A stretch of 64,000 nt of DNA from Notolepis coatsorum (Eukaryota > Chordata > Actinopteri > Aulopiformes > Paralepididae). The position numbers and the translations under genes were made by a program. This document shows, piece by piece, positions 43,206-54,224 of this stretch; position 1 is the first letter of the stretch; each line of letters starts with the position of its first letter. The stretch is taken from positions 24,104,471 to 24,168,470 of the forward strand of contig OZ020601.1 of assembly GCA_963971535.1 (NCBI GenBank), read 5' to 3'. The notes under the pieces were generated by a model, which searched no databases, was not told the DNA's origin, and was given only the letters and a program-made list of their open reading frames with translations.

Positions 43206-44447
43206 CTGGCCACACCCCCTTTATCATGGTATAAAGGTCTACCTTAACATTGTTCTGGAGCTCTATGGAGGATACTAGGAGTCATTCGGCATAACTCTTG
43301 ATTTACTTGTATTTCGATACTAAATAAATCTGTGTTAACCAAGTCTATATTTTGACTGAGGTACATCCTTGGCTCCAGCTATTTTCCGCCACAATGGCAA
43401 TACATTTGAATCTACTCTAGCAATGGTCCATTGTCTATGAATTTGTGCAAGAATCTTGTATGTACGGTATGTAAAAAAATATATATATATATATTTTAAA
43501 TGACATGCACACACAATAATAAGAGGGTCAATTCCAAAACTTTCCATAATCATTTCATTGTGGAGCCTGTGGTGTCCCCCCCCCAGCGAAAGGTCCCAAA
43601 CCAAGATGGAGTAGATGACAAGTGGTGAAAGGAGAGCTGGTCAAGTGCCCAGTCAGGAAAAGGACATCTGGCCCATTTCAGATTCCTTCTCATGGTTTTC
43701 CAGAACCTCATTTACCAACTAAATCAAATCAAATCAAATCAAATGTATTTATATAGCACATTTAAACATGACACTTGTCAACCAAAGTGCTTCACAAAGG
43801 ATTGGTTCATACACATACAGCTCATTATAGTAATATTCCACAATTATTACATTGATAGTAATAATGGCACACAGTCATAAATTCACCAACATGCGCATTT
43901 GTTATACATGCAGGACTCTTTGAGACAGACGTATGCGTATTACCGCTGCAATGTTTGGCGCGGAGCACCCGGGGGTGGGGGTTGACGAGACAGCCTTGGC
44001 TCCCCCCTCCAGCACGCAAGAGACTGTGTGTTCTTTTTATCAGCACAATCTAATGCCCAAGCCATTATCTTATCGAATCTGAGTTTTCCAGAATATCATC
44101 CATCAACCGAGGCATCATGTTCATCATGGCTCTTTGAACCAGAGTCCAAGACAAAGTACATGGTTTGAATAATGGCTTTTTTTATTCAAACTTTTTTTTA
44201 ATCTCTTGGAACGCACGACAGTCATGGGTTTCATTACGAGGCAAACTGATCGTAAACTACCATCACTTTCAAAACGTGGAAGCTAATCGACAGAATCGCT
44301 ACAAGGAGTAAAAAATATATAAAACAGAGCATTTTAAAGAGGCCTTGGGTCTCATTCATCTCAACAGCTTTGGCCCAAAAAAGGAGAGTATGGAATATTA
44401 GATAGATAATGAGAAATCAGGGGCCTTATCTGTGCAGTGGGAGCGGC
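43206..44447. other. bckdhb intron, mostly unassigned
   Basis: 43722-43800 has (aaatc)n then 'gtatttatatagcacattt' and 'caaagtgcttcacaaagg', a SINE/LINE-type tail. (TA)n patch at 43475-43495. Otherwise nothing recognised. Confidence 0.45.
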
Positions 44448-44494
44448 CACACTGATCCATCACAAAACAGGAGATAAAACTGACAGAAGGTATC
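44448..44494. repeat. Left part of a dispersed repeat split by stacked TTAA elements
   Basis: Matches 9658-9700. Its continuation ('cagccctgtccaacaaa') is at 46573-46590, after the two elements 44530-46547. Confidence 0.65.
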
Positions 44495-44529
44495 CCTGTC
44501 CGTTGGCTTGGTGTTTCATGAGAACCCCT

Positions 44530-45866
44530 AGCTAATGTACAACTTTGCTAACGGACGGTGACGGACGGATTCACCCGTCGGTTCCAAGTGATTGCCCGCC
44601 ATGCCTTGAACGCCAACAACCGCGTAAATCGTTTTTGGGATCAATATTTCATTTTTTCGCCATGGCATTCATAATTCATCCAGCCTCCTTCCGGACTGCA
44701 GCGGCACCCTGTCTGAGATTGCAACGCCTCAATACCGCCGCCTGGTGGATGGTCGGGCAAGTTACACTCACGGCTAACGGGAAGTGCATCGAGGAAATTC
44801 CTCCGCCAGAGATATATTGTTACGTGGATCCAGACAAACACTAGAGTGCATTTGGATCGCTTTCAAAACGCAATAATCTATATAATTTCGGCGTTTATTG
44901 CGCCATACAAACCGGAAATGGATCTAGGAGATCGACGTCAAATAATTGGGATATTTTTCCTCCAGTCTCATCGGCGAACGGTAAGAGGACACTAACGTTA
45001 TTTTCAGCCCGATTGTCCATTTCTTTGTTTGCAATCAGTCTGATCAATATATCAACCCATACTAAATATAGCCGTTACTGACGATCAAGGAATTATAAAC
45101 GACCCCCCCCCCCCTTTCCTTCACGCATGATGAAGCATAATGTATACCGATCATATACATTTAAAAAAAAATTAATATAGTGTGTATAGGAAAGAAATGG
45201 CAATCTAGGGGGTGGGAAACTGATGGGTGGGGATTGGGCGTTGTGGACAGCGACTCCTACAGGTCGGTTGGTGCGCCTGCGCAGTGGAATCAGGAAGTGT
45301 CGGGGGCAGCGTGAGCCTCCCACGCGTTACACTCACCACTGAGAGATCGAGCTGCGCAGGTGAAAAGATGCGACTGCTGTTACCTCAAGTACCGGAGGGG
45401 ACTTGTGCTATGTATGACTTAGTCCACATTGCAGCCGGCTTGTGGGAGGCAAGAAACAGCGTTCGTGACAGGGGAGGGTTGAATTGGATGATACGAAATT
45501 GGGATGGGAGAAAATATAGAAAAATGGGAGAAAAAGTGGATAAAAAAAAAGGAAAGAAACGGCAATCGATAATCTATCATATGTGTCCGGGCCTATAACT
45601 AGCGTTTTTGGAATTACAGCAGAAAAGCTTAAAAACATATTTATATTCTCGACGGTATTAACACAACAATGTATGAATGAAAAAATATAACGTTCCCACA
45701 TCCGGAACGATAGATAATCAATGTTGAATGGGCCATAGTAATGCAGATATAGCTATAATATTTAAAAAGTTATAGCCCTGCAAAGAAGGTAAACATCTCC
45801 ATAGGCTTACAGCGGTGGCAGACTGGGTATAATGATGGGCACAATGCCCGGTGCCCAATGTGTTAA
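44530..45866 (+). mobile_element. Non-autonomous piggyBac-type element with SINE insertion
   Basis: Right end 'ggtgcccaatgtgTTAA' and inner blocks ('tgaatgggccatagtaatg', 'ttaaaaagttatagccctgc', 'aattataaacg') align with 41055-42014. The left end ('aactttgctaacgg') is degenerate and its TTAA is lost, so the left border is approximate. The SINE 45206-45549 interrupts it. Confidence 0.7.
45206..45549 (+). mobile_element. SINE (head-less) with 18-bp TSD
   Basis: Body 'cagcgactcctacaggtcgg', 'gcctcccacgcgttac', 'ggtgaaaagatgcgac', tail 'agtggataaaaaaaa'. The flanks 'aggaaagaaatggcaatc' (45188-45205) and 'aggaaagaaacggcaatc' (45550-45567) differ at one base. The tRNA-like head present at 25548 is missing, so insertion of a 5'-truncated copy is inferred. 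Confidence 0.85.
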
Positions 45867-46547
45867 AGGTCCCATGCATTATAAATGGCCTTTTCCAGTG
45901 TTTAGCATTGTATCCTAGCAATTGGGGATTATATCAATGTGGTCCGTGTCGTTAATTATAATATTGACTCATCAGTCTAGTCTCGAGTTCACGAGATCTT
46001 CCCTCACTCAACTAAGCTGTTCTGATTTGATGGTATTGCTGACGTGAATAAGGTACTGATTTGTAATGCCCCGTCTATGGTTGTAGCGCATAGTGTAACC
46101 CGACACTTTCTCAAACAGAGCGAGGCATAGAACGAGCGTGTGAGAGAGAGGGCGAGAGAGAGAGAGAGGAGCTCTGTCGGGAAACAAACCGTACGCGGGG
46201 AAGCAGTGGCACACACGAATTTACACACACAACCTGGACCGCGCGGGGAAACAGTGGCACACACGGGGAAGCAGTGGAGAGATAACTTTATGCTCAGTGT
46301 CCCTCTCCCTCTCTCTATCTCTCTCTCTGTCTGCAAGTCGCAGACTGTGGGTGACTGTCACCCAAAGCGCTTATGGGCGGAGCCCATCCAAAAATAGCCT
46401 GAAATCCTGAGGCTTTGAGTACTTAATTAGAAATATAAAACAATGAATTTTTTTACCTTCACCTTACAGAGGTGTTCCATAGACTCACAGGAATTGTGTA
46501 AAGTTGCCCAAATAGTGCAAGGAATAGCAATGCACGTCCCCTTTAAA
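45863..46547 (-). mobile_element. Second copy of the TTAA element 13391-14340, inverted
   Basis: Low end TTAAAGGTCCCATGCATTAT then 'aaatggccttttccagtg' aligns with the inverted right end of 13391-14340. High end 'gtgcattgct...cccctttaa' aligns with its left end. It shares its first TTAA with the last TTAA of the piggyBac-type element just before it. Interior has GA/CT tracts and 'ggggaaacagtggcacacac' duplicated. Confidence 0.8.
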
Positions 46548-46567
46548 TTTTCTGTCAGTCGAAAAAG

Positions 46568-46600
46568 ACACAAATCAGCCCTGTCCAACAAACGGATTAC
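46568..46600. repeat. Right part of the split dispersed repeat
   Basis: 'cagccctgtccaacaaa' as at 9750. Sequence to 46801 is otherwise unassigned. Confidence 0.55.
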
Positions 46601-46839
46601 TGTATATTATTTATTGAATATATTTAAATGTATGCAGAATAGTGCATTAATGTGTAATCTGTTCAAATATGAAAGAAAAACAATGATATGTATGACAGAT
46701 ATTCTTACATATGTATGACTCCACATCCAAAGAGACAGGGGTCAAGTCAGTTCCCATTATCAAGAGGGTGGAAGAGTCAACGGACTTCTCTTTAGACAGA
46801 CTACCAGTACCTTAGGCTAGTTAAACATGCTACTGTACC

Positions 46840-47012
46840 TTAACACTTTGATTACCAGCCATGCGGTGCGCCTTACCCCCGTTGAATGCCACCACCCACT
46901 TCAATGATAGCGCTGTCATATTTGTGAACGCATAAACTGTCTTAAATTATGTGTCTAATCTGGCCATCGCTTATCAATGACTTGTTTGCAGGCAACATTG
47001 TCGAAAAGGATA
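46840..47012 (-). mobile_element. piggyBac-type terminal fragment inside a minisatellite
   Basis: Starts TTAACACTTTGATTACC and matches, inverted, the right end of 51181-52518 ('gccaccacccacttcaatga', 'cgcttatcaatgacttgttt', 'caacattgtcgaaa'). Minisatellite units flank both sides. Confidence 0.85.
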
Positions 47013-47295
47013 TAGTAACATGCTACTGTACCTTAGGCTAGTGACATGCTACTGTACCTTAGTCTGGTAACATGCGACTGTACCTTAGGCTGGTAACATG
47101 CTACTGTACCTTAGGCTGGTAACATGCTACTGTACCTTAGGCTGGTAACATGCTACTGTACCTTAGGCTAGTAACATGCTACTGTACCTTAGGCTAGTAA
47201 CATGCTACTGTACCTTACTTAGGCTGGTAACATGCTACTGTACCTTAGGCTAGTAACATGCTACTGTACCTTAGACTAGTAACATGCTACTGTAC
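47013..47295. repeat. 26-bp minisatellite
   Basis: Unit 'ctggtaacatgctactgtac' + 'cttagg', about eleven copies. A detached pair of units lies at 46802-46839, before the piggyBac-type fragment. Confidence 0.93.
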
Positions 47296-47963
47296 CATAA
47301 GCTGAGTCACTTCAATATGATAGCATTTTGCAGAATATTTCTTTTATTTAATTATAAAAACAAGATTATGCTTTAATAAGTGTAATATCGACCCACACAA
47401 CAGTGCAGCCTTGATGAGGCAAAAGAGTGTGGTTTAATCGTCTCCTGCATGAGAGGCGAACGACTGCTGCTCCAATTAAAAACCATGACCTCATAATCCA
47501 AACACAGATCGCTCTGAGCCGTCAGGACACAGCACGAGACGCTAGGCCTCCCTGCCCTTTTAGGAAATTAAAGTAATTCTTTAAATGCTACCCTGAATGA
47601 AAAAGATGAGGTGGTGTTGCCACAGAAAGAGAAGAAAATACCTCTCAATAGGGAAAAAGCTTAAAGACCTGAGACGGAAAGGGGAATAACCATTAAAGAG
47701 GGTGGATCAGGCAAACCTCCGTTCTAGACTGGCAAAACAGCCTGGTCGGGAGAACTTATGCTCTTACAAAACACACACTGTTTCTCAGCTAGCCCAGTTA
47801 ACGTGAGAGTACTCTGAGTGACCCAATATCTTGGGTGGGGAAGGCGGTTGAGCTGTGACAGTAGTGGAGGGGTGGTGGGATGTGGGAGGGCGGGAGTGTT
47901 GTAGATGTATACGTTTTAAGTGTGTAAATTGAAAAAAATAAACGAACTTGTACAGACATTAAC
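47296..47963. other. bckdhb intron with a block duplicated at 48.9 kb
   Basis: 47750-47835 ('gctcttacaaaacacacact', 'tactctgagtgaccc') is repeated with changes at 48898-48970. No other feature. Confidence 0.6.
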
Positions 47964-48330
47964 TTAACTCATTCCCCGCCAACAACGAGTATACTCGTTA
48001 TTTGATTGTTTTTCCTTTTTTTCCCCGATATTTTTATTCATTATTCATCCTGGGACCTTGGTGTTACCATAGGGAATGAGTCTGAGATCGCCAAAGTGCA
48101 ATACCGGCCGCATCCAGCTAGACGGCGGTATCGAGCACCCTTTGAAACCTTGTACCTTTGTGCAATGGTCAAATGTCACCGGGCTCACTTTTCTTTGTCG
48201 GGCGAATGGAAGGGTTATAACGATCGGATTGAGAAGCGTCAGATACTCCCGATGCATGATGTGTGGTGGATTATGCTGGCGACACGATCGACACCAATAC
48301 TGGGACTCTTCTTTTTGGGGTAGTGAAGGT
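47964..48330 (+). mobile_element. piggyBac-type fragment (TTAACTCATTCCCCGCC end)
   Basis: Begins at a TTAA with 'actcattccccgcc' then 'aacgagtatactcg'. 'gtgcaataccggccgcatcc' is shared with 51554-51580 and 5251-5275. No right terminus found. Confidence 0.6.
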
Positions 48331-48424
48331 AAGGGCTATATGATATCAATCCTGCGTTGATCCAACCATGTCTTCACCCAGATCGCAACATGTCTGTGTA
48401 ACGTTACTTTTGGAGTTGTATTTG

Positions 48425-48638
48425 GAGTGTATTTCGTGACTGTAGGGCACTGTAGGGAATGTCAGGCTCTAACTCCGCCCCACTTCCAGTGATGAAGCTA
48501 AGCTACGCTAAAGGAGCGACTGTTCCCTAAGCCTAATGCATGCACAGAGACAAAAAAGGTATGCATCTTCTTGTCCAACTCCAGGGAAGATGTTAAATAA
48601 GCTAATTTCCCAAAATGTTGGGAGTTTTCCTTCAAGTA
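48425..48638 (+). mobile_element. Single-arm copy of the 5892-6507 palindromic family
   Basis: Matches 35508-35724 over its whole length ('ggagtgtatttcgtgactgt' to 'gggagttttccttcaag'). The terminal TTAA is degenerate (TTCAA). Confidence 0.85.
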
Positions 48639-48784
48639 CATTGTGTACTCTTCGATAAGTCTAATTATATGCAACGTCTTTACAGGTCACAGTCTATAAA
48701 AGGGTTTCTTATCATTCCATAAACATGTTGAAACCCTTTTGGATTTGAAAATCGAGTTTTTTGTAAATACAGTCACTGTTTTTA

Positions 48785-48970
48785 TATGAACTGTATACTC
48801 CTACTAAAAAATACCTGAGACGGAGAGGGAAATATACCTGAGACGGAGAGGGAAATATACATGATCAAAACTTCTGTTTCAGCCAGGTTGAAGAATTTAT
48901 ACTCTTACAAAACACACACCATGTCTCAGCTTGTCCAGTTGACATGATACTCTGAGCGACCCGATAACTT
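48785..48970. repeat. Diverged tandem duplicate of 47.66-47.84 kb
   Basis: 'cctgagacggagagggaaat' (itself doubled here) and 'tactcttacaaaacacacac' follow the order of 47668-47835. The two copies are separated by the transposon fragments 47964-48638. Confidence 0.6.
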
Positions 48971-49007
48971 GTCATCAACTCTAGGTAACAGATCTGTTTT
49001 ATTTCAA

Positions 49008-49580
49008 AGCCGGAGCACAGAGGGTCGTTGATGAGCGCAGCGATGCCGCTCACGGCGCCCCTCTCCCCGCTGGCGAAAGCCTTATCTCAGCACGGCTGAG
49101 GGGCGGCGATGAAGCCTCTGAGTCGCGCGATTTTTTATTGGTTTGTCATGACAAACCAATTACATAATCCAACATATGTGTAAAGAAACAACATTCCAGT
49201 TAACGGTATATTTTTTTAATGATTGCTTACGGTATAAATTAGGTTAACTGGAGCTTAGTATTGCTGCCTGGCGCGCGACTCTGGCTTCATCGCCGCCCCT
49301 CAACCGTGCTGCGATAAGGCTTTCGCCAGCGGGGAGAGGGGCGCCGTGAGCGGCATCGCTGCGCTCATCAACGACCCTCTGTGCTCCGGCTTTCGACAGC
49401 GGGGAGAGTATTATGGGGCTTATGTCGCGAAGCAGTAACACAACAGTGAACACATAGTTAAGTACGACTGACAGATGCATTGCAACTATGTGTGTTACTG
49501 CTTCGCGGCATAAGCCCCATAATACTCTCCCCGCTGTTGAAAGCCGGAGCACGGAGGGTCGTTGATGAGCGCAGCAATGT
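49008..49580. repeat. Multi-hairpin block: two stems, three copies of one arm
   Basis: Arm A (49011-49128) has a near-perfect inverted copy at 49270-49398. The latter then starts a second stem, 49390-49445 against 49490-49545 ('gcggggagagtattatgggg', 'cgcgaagcagtaacacaa'). A third partial copy of arm A in the first orientation closes the block (49540-49580, 'aaagccggagcac'). GC-rich against AT-rich surroundings. No coding sequence. Confidence 0.88.
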
Positions 49581-49846
49581 CTTGGTATAGTGGGCAGGTT
49601 GTTAAGAAGTGGAGCTCGGTTTCCACCTCATCTTGTGTGCAGTGGGTCTGTCTTCGCTTGGGAGCCAGGTCTGCCTATGGCGGCCTTTCTCGATGGCTAG
49701 GCTGTGCTCGCTGAGTCTGTACCTAGTCAAGGATCTTCTTAGTATTGGGTCAGTCACAGTGCTCAGGTATTCTGCCACTGTGTACTCTCTGTTTAGGGCC
49801 AAATAGCATTTAAATTTTCTCTGGTTTTGGGTTGTTTCTTTCCAAT

Positions 49847-49880
<34 letters not shown>

Positions 49881-49960
49881 CCTTGCTCTGGTGGAGGGTT
49901 GACTGTAGAACGGGAGCTCTCTCTCGCTCTCTCTCTTGCTATATGTTGACTGTATCATGC
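49581..49960. mobile_element. Dispersed repeat, related to 56239-56290
   Basis: 'cttggta...gtgggcaggttgtta', 'gaagtggagctcggtttcc' recurs at 56239-56285. The rest ('ctgccactgtgtactctctg') resembles a repeat widespread in fish genomes, from memory rather than search. (CT)n at 49851-49879 and 49915-49935. 49961-50200 is unassigned intron. Confidence 0.55.
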
Positions 49961-50200
49961 CCAGCCTCGGGCAGCGCTATTATTTAAGAATATGTTGACT
50001 GTATTAAAAAAAAAAAATCATCGCTATAGGTGGGGGGTCATCCTTGCTGGCATCTAGCACATGTAATAACCGTCTTATATTATCCGTGATCAAGCGGTAT
50101 TATTAGTTTAGTGATTATTAGTTAAAGTCCCTATTGCACACCTTTCCCAACACCTATACAAGCACTGGCCTACGCGTTATTCCAATCGGAACTACCTTAC

Positions 50201-50309
50201 CTGCTGCTCTGTAGAGAATCTTGGGCTCGAAGAATATACATGGGTTCTGGTCTTCTATGCAAGAGAGGAGCAGTCCCTTGGCCTGAACCGGACTCCTGGG
50301 TATTACTAT
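50201..50309 (-). CDS. bckdhb: bckdhb exon: BCKDH E1 beta, end of pyrimidine-binding domain
   Basis: 109 bp on the minus strand: acceptor 'tgtttcctcag|ATAGTA' and donor 'AGAGCAGCAG|gtaagg'. It encodes [30 protein letters not shown] and ILYRAA, almost identical to the vertebrate E1 beta block ending '[11 protein letters not shown]'. This lies at the end of the transketolase pyrimidine-binding domain. Phase 0 in, phase 1 out, completing a Val codon with the 42156-42253 exon. Upstream exons (mitochondrial presequence and first two thirds of the protein) were not found up to 64 kb, so the previous intron is long. Confidence 0.96.
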
Positions 50310-50396
50310 CTGAGGAAACATAAGCCACAAACTTTTAGCATTCATCAGCCTGGCCACTTACACAAAGTATTAACAGGCCTCATGATCACAATCAAT

Positions 50397-50876
50397 TAGG
50401 GCCGTCTTAAATACTTCGAAGCTTCGTTCGATGGGCATGGGATTCGAATATGGAAAAAAAAATCTAATATATAAAAAAATATATATAATAATAATAATAA
50501 TTTTGTGCAAAATCAACTCTGCCTCTCTTTGTTAATTACAACAAGCAATGCTGTTTGTTATTTAAGATGAGGTCGGACTCGGCACTGACAGATTTGTGTT
50601 CATTGTGCTGCTTTTATAAAGCCTCAAATGACGGCTTACAATATTTCATGAAAGCAAAGTGTTTCGTTTGTCTAGGATTTAAAAAGGTTTAAACTTTACA
50701 AAACTGAAAAAGTTGAACAAAGTGCTGTACAAGTCCCACAACACACAATTTAATTTTTTTTTATAAATAAAAACATTTATTTTTATTTTTATTTTTTAAT
50801 CTCGAAGCTTCGAATTAAAATCGAATATCAGCCCCGAAGCTTCGAATTCCAAAAAGAAATTCGAAGGTCAGCCCTA
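50397..50876. mobile_element. hAT MITE (TAGGGC termini) with perfect TSD
   Basis: TAGGGCCGTC at left, 'gtcagcccta' at right. Perfect 8-bp duplication caatcaat at 50389-50396 and 50877-50884. 'cgaagcttcga' palindromes occur near both ends. Confidence 0.92.
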
Positions 50877-50884
50877 CAATCAAT

Positions 50885-51180
50885 AATAATAATAAACTGT
50901 ATTTGTATAGCACAAGAATTGCAGCCCGAAGTGCTTCGCAGCAGTAAAATAGACCGGCATAAAATTTCAATAGAATTAACAGAATAAAAGCAATGCAGAG
51001 TGTAAGAAAAGGTCAAAGCAACGCAGGTAGGTAAACATATGGTTAATGAATTAGCAGCTTGGCCCTAATGATACCTCTACTGTAGTAATTAGGCCTACAT
51101 AACTCTTGTGGTTTTATCCTTAAGAAATCTATCCTTCAATCCCCCCTAGATTCCTACCCCAAATACAGAAATCATTAACA
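50885..51180. other. bckdhb intron; SINE/LINE tail fragment
   Basis: (aat)n then 'ctgtatttgtatagcacaag' and 'cgaagtgcttcgcagcag', the same kind of tail as 43722-43800. The remainder is unassigned. Confidence 0.5.
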
Positions 51181-52518
51181 TTAACACTTTGAGTGCCAAC
51201 GACGAGATTTCTCGTTAGTTCATGCCAACCGTTGAGTGCCAGCCGACGAGAGATCTTGTTTTTAATCGTTATTTTTTTTATTATCGATTTCCATTCATTT
51301 TTCATCAATCTAGCCTGTGGGGATCTGTCTGAACTTTCAAAAAACGAGCGTTTTTCAAAATGGTATAAAACGGAAATTAACCGATTAACACTATGGCGTC
51401 CGTTCACGAGTATATACGTGTTTCGATTCCATGCGTTGTGGTCCAGAGCCACGAGTATACTCGTGACGAGTTGTTATTGTTTTATTCCATATTTATAGCG
51501 CTTATTAGGTCCCCGATCGACTTGCAGGATCTTTCCACATATTTGATTTTCGAAACATGCAGTACCGGCCAGATCCGCTTAGGGGCGCCATCGCTCCACT
51601 GCAGTATCATTTAGGGGATTTAAAAAAAAATTGCTTTTACAGTCCTGTGGCGGATCATAGAGCCTTGATTCCAAACGAAGACCCTCCATCTTTGATCAGC
51701 TTGCCGAACGTATTTTACAGCGTGGAATAATGGGATTTATGATTAGCCAATGTGCATATCGATCTACCAGAATCCGATGACTGGTGAGGAAATACTGCCG
51801 GCGATCACATGGCCTGACGGTAGGATAATATTACCCCAAATTACAGCTGGATTGGACATTGTTTCATAACGTGATAGACTACTGACATTGGCTACCGGAA
51901 CGCACACTCTATTGCTAATCAATAATACTGATCGGCGTTCCCCGCAGCCCCCATTTCATCCATAGATGCTCTGTAATAGTCCGGATGCTACGCAGTTTGT
52001 TTTATTTCATTCGTATATATACAGCAGAAATGGCGTTTGATATAACGGCGCCAACGTTTAGCCTTTTTTGCAGCCTCCTGCAGAAAAGCCTAGACGAAAA
52101 GCGCAATATACCTTATATTCACGACGCTATAAAATGACAACCAACCGATAGATTTTTATTTTCTTTAAGCCATTATGAAGGCACGGTTTATGCACTCAAG
52201 TGACAATGAGAATGGACAGATAGCAATACTATAAATGATATATAAAGCTCTTAGAAAGTACATCGGTTTGTTTACAATCCTCTGTCCTCTGAGGCCTAAA
52301 TCGCCGCGGGGCTCGGGTCACAATAATGTTAAAAAACAATCCGTTTCGACAATGTTGACTGCAAACAAGTCATTGATAAGCGACGGCCATATTAGACACA
52401 TAGCCATAATTTAAGATATAGTTTATGCGTTCGCAAATATGAGAGCTCAGTCATTGAAGTGGGTGGTGGCACGCAACGGGGTTCAGGGGCACCGGACCCG
52501 TGGCACTCAAAGTGTTAA
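51181..52518 (+). mobile_element. Non-autonomous piggyBac-type element with perfect terminal repeats
   Basis: TTAACACTTTGAGTGCC (51181) and its exact inverted copy ending GTGTTAA (52518), TTAA at each edge. A second left end, TTAACACTATGGCGTCC, occurs inside at 51383, followed by 'cacgagtatatacgtg' and 'gcagtaccggccagatcc', so a related element is nested or the end is duplicated. No transposase domain recognised. Confidence 0.88.
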
Positions 52519-52588
52519 CGCTTCTTTACACCCAAGCCTGACGTGGGCAAGCCTCTAACCCGCAAAGTAACCCTTCTAATACAGTTAT

Positions 52589-53117
52589 TAGGGGTGGGGG
52601 AAAAAATCGATACGTAGTAGTATCGCGATACTTTGCGTGGCGATACTGTATCGATACAGGGACGTATCAATTATCAATTATCAAGTATCAATATTTAATT
52701 ATTAATTAAAAAAAATTAAAAAAATAAAAAGGTTGCATTGTTCATTTCAATACCTGTAATAGTACAGTAGTCCACACACCACACATGTGCATTCAGTTAA
52801 GTTGGAATATGACTAATACAAACAGTTCAGTTTGTCAGGTACATGCAACACAGATTACAGTGTTTACATCTGACTGCTTGAGAAAATACCATGTTCTGCA
52901 ATAAAAATGATTGAAGTGAGATGAACAGACTGAACTTTATTTTATTAGATAAAACATGTTGACAAAGTTTAACTTTGCAGTTGAAAAAAGGTAATAAATA
53001 TAATTTGATCAAAAAAAATTAAGAATTTCGTAATACTCAGCGTATCGCGATACTATCGTATCGTGACGCAAGTATCGCGATATCGTATCGTGAGATCTCT
53101 GGCGATTCCCACCCCTA
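52589..53117. mobile_element. hAT MITE (TAGGGGTGGGGGAA termini)
   Basis: Right end 'gattcccacccccta'-type mirror. Repeated 'tatcgcgatac' and 'gtatcgtga' motifs at both ends. The 8-bp flanks (acagttat, gttgtcat) no longer match well. Confidence 0.82.
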
Positions 53118-54224
53118 GTTGTCATGGTCCTATTTCTTGGCGCAACCTAACTTGACTGAATATTTTGAGAGAAGAGACCCAGGGCTTTCAATGGGATTTA
53201 AAATTTCATAAAACTACACTTCCCAGCTCACGCAAGCCCCTGTCAATCATCTGACTTTCAGCGTGAACTTTTTTTTTTACCTTTATTTTCTGGATCATAT
53301 CTCACGGGTGGAGCAAACCTGAACGTTATTGCCATAAAATAGAACATAGTTAGTTTCTCTACCTTTCTGTGAACGTCTAGTTAAAAAAAAACGCATTGCA
53401 ATCTGATAAAAAATGGCGGAGCAATTTACATTAAAAAAAGGTAACTGTACTTACAGTAGATTTCATTCACGGTTTTGCTGCCCTGTCAGGGGCGCCTGGT
53501 GGTACTAAATCCAGATTGACCTCTGCCATTGGAAAGAGAAGATTTGGCCCAATCCATAGATGTGTGACTTGGCCATAATAAGGTAATTTATAGGCCTGAT
53601 ATTCTATATTCATATTTCAAATTGCATGCGTCCGGATGGCAAAATTCAGTACTGCATCTACAAAACCACCTGTAAATCATCTCCCCTTTATTCATTTGCT
53701 TAGATTTTTTTTACACATGATCTCAAGAAGGTGCTGAATGAGCTCAGTGTGGTCAATGTTAGCATGGTGTTATTCACCATCAAAGATGAAAAAAGGAGAA
53801 AATATATATTCTCCTTTGGTTCATTAAAATGTACTCAAGCCTAGTAACAGACACAATATTGCTGAGATTGTGAATACATTCCCTGAGATCTATAGATGTC
53901 CCTAGATACCTGCAAGTGGACCTTGTAGAAGTGGATCAATCTTCCATTTACGTATTTACGTATGTATTTTTAGGCAAATTTTCTGAAAATATGGCTAGTG
54001 CTTAAGGTTAACTTAAAAATATATAGTATGTATATATTGTTTTTATAATATGTATATATGATGGACGATGGTATAGTAAAAATCCATCCCTTTGCATGGA
54101 TCCATGACGGTATACATTTATATTCCGTATACCTTCCAGCTCTAGCGTGTGAGTGTCTGTATGTTTTGGGATGGGGGAGAGGTCGGGTGATATATTTGAC
54201 ATTTCTTAACGCACATACGTTTTT
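53118..54224. other. Unassigned sequence
   Basis: No gene or element ends recognised; poly-T and poly-A runs near 53268 and 53383. Confidence 0.4.
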
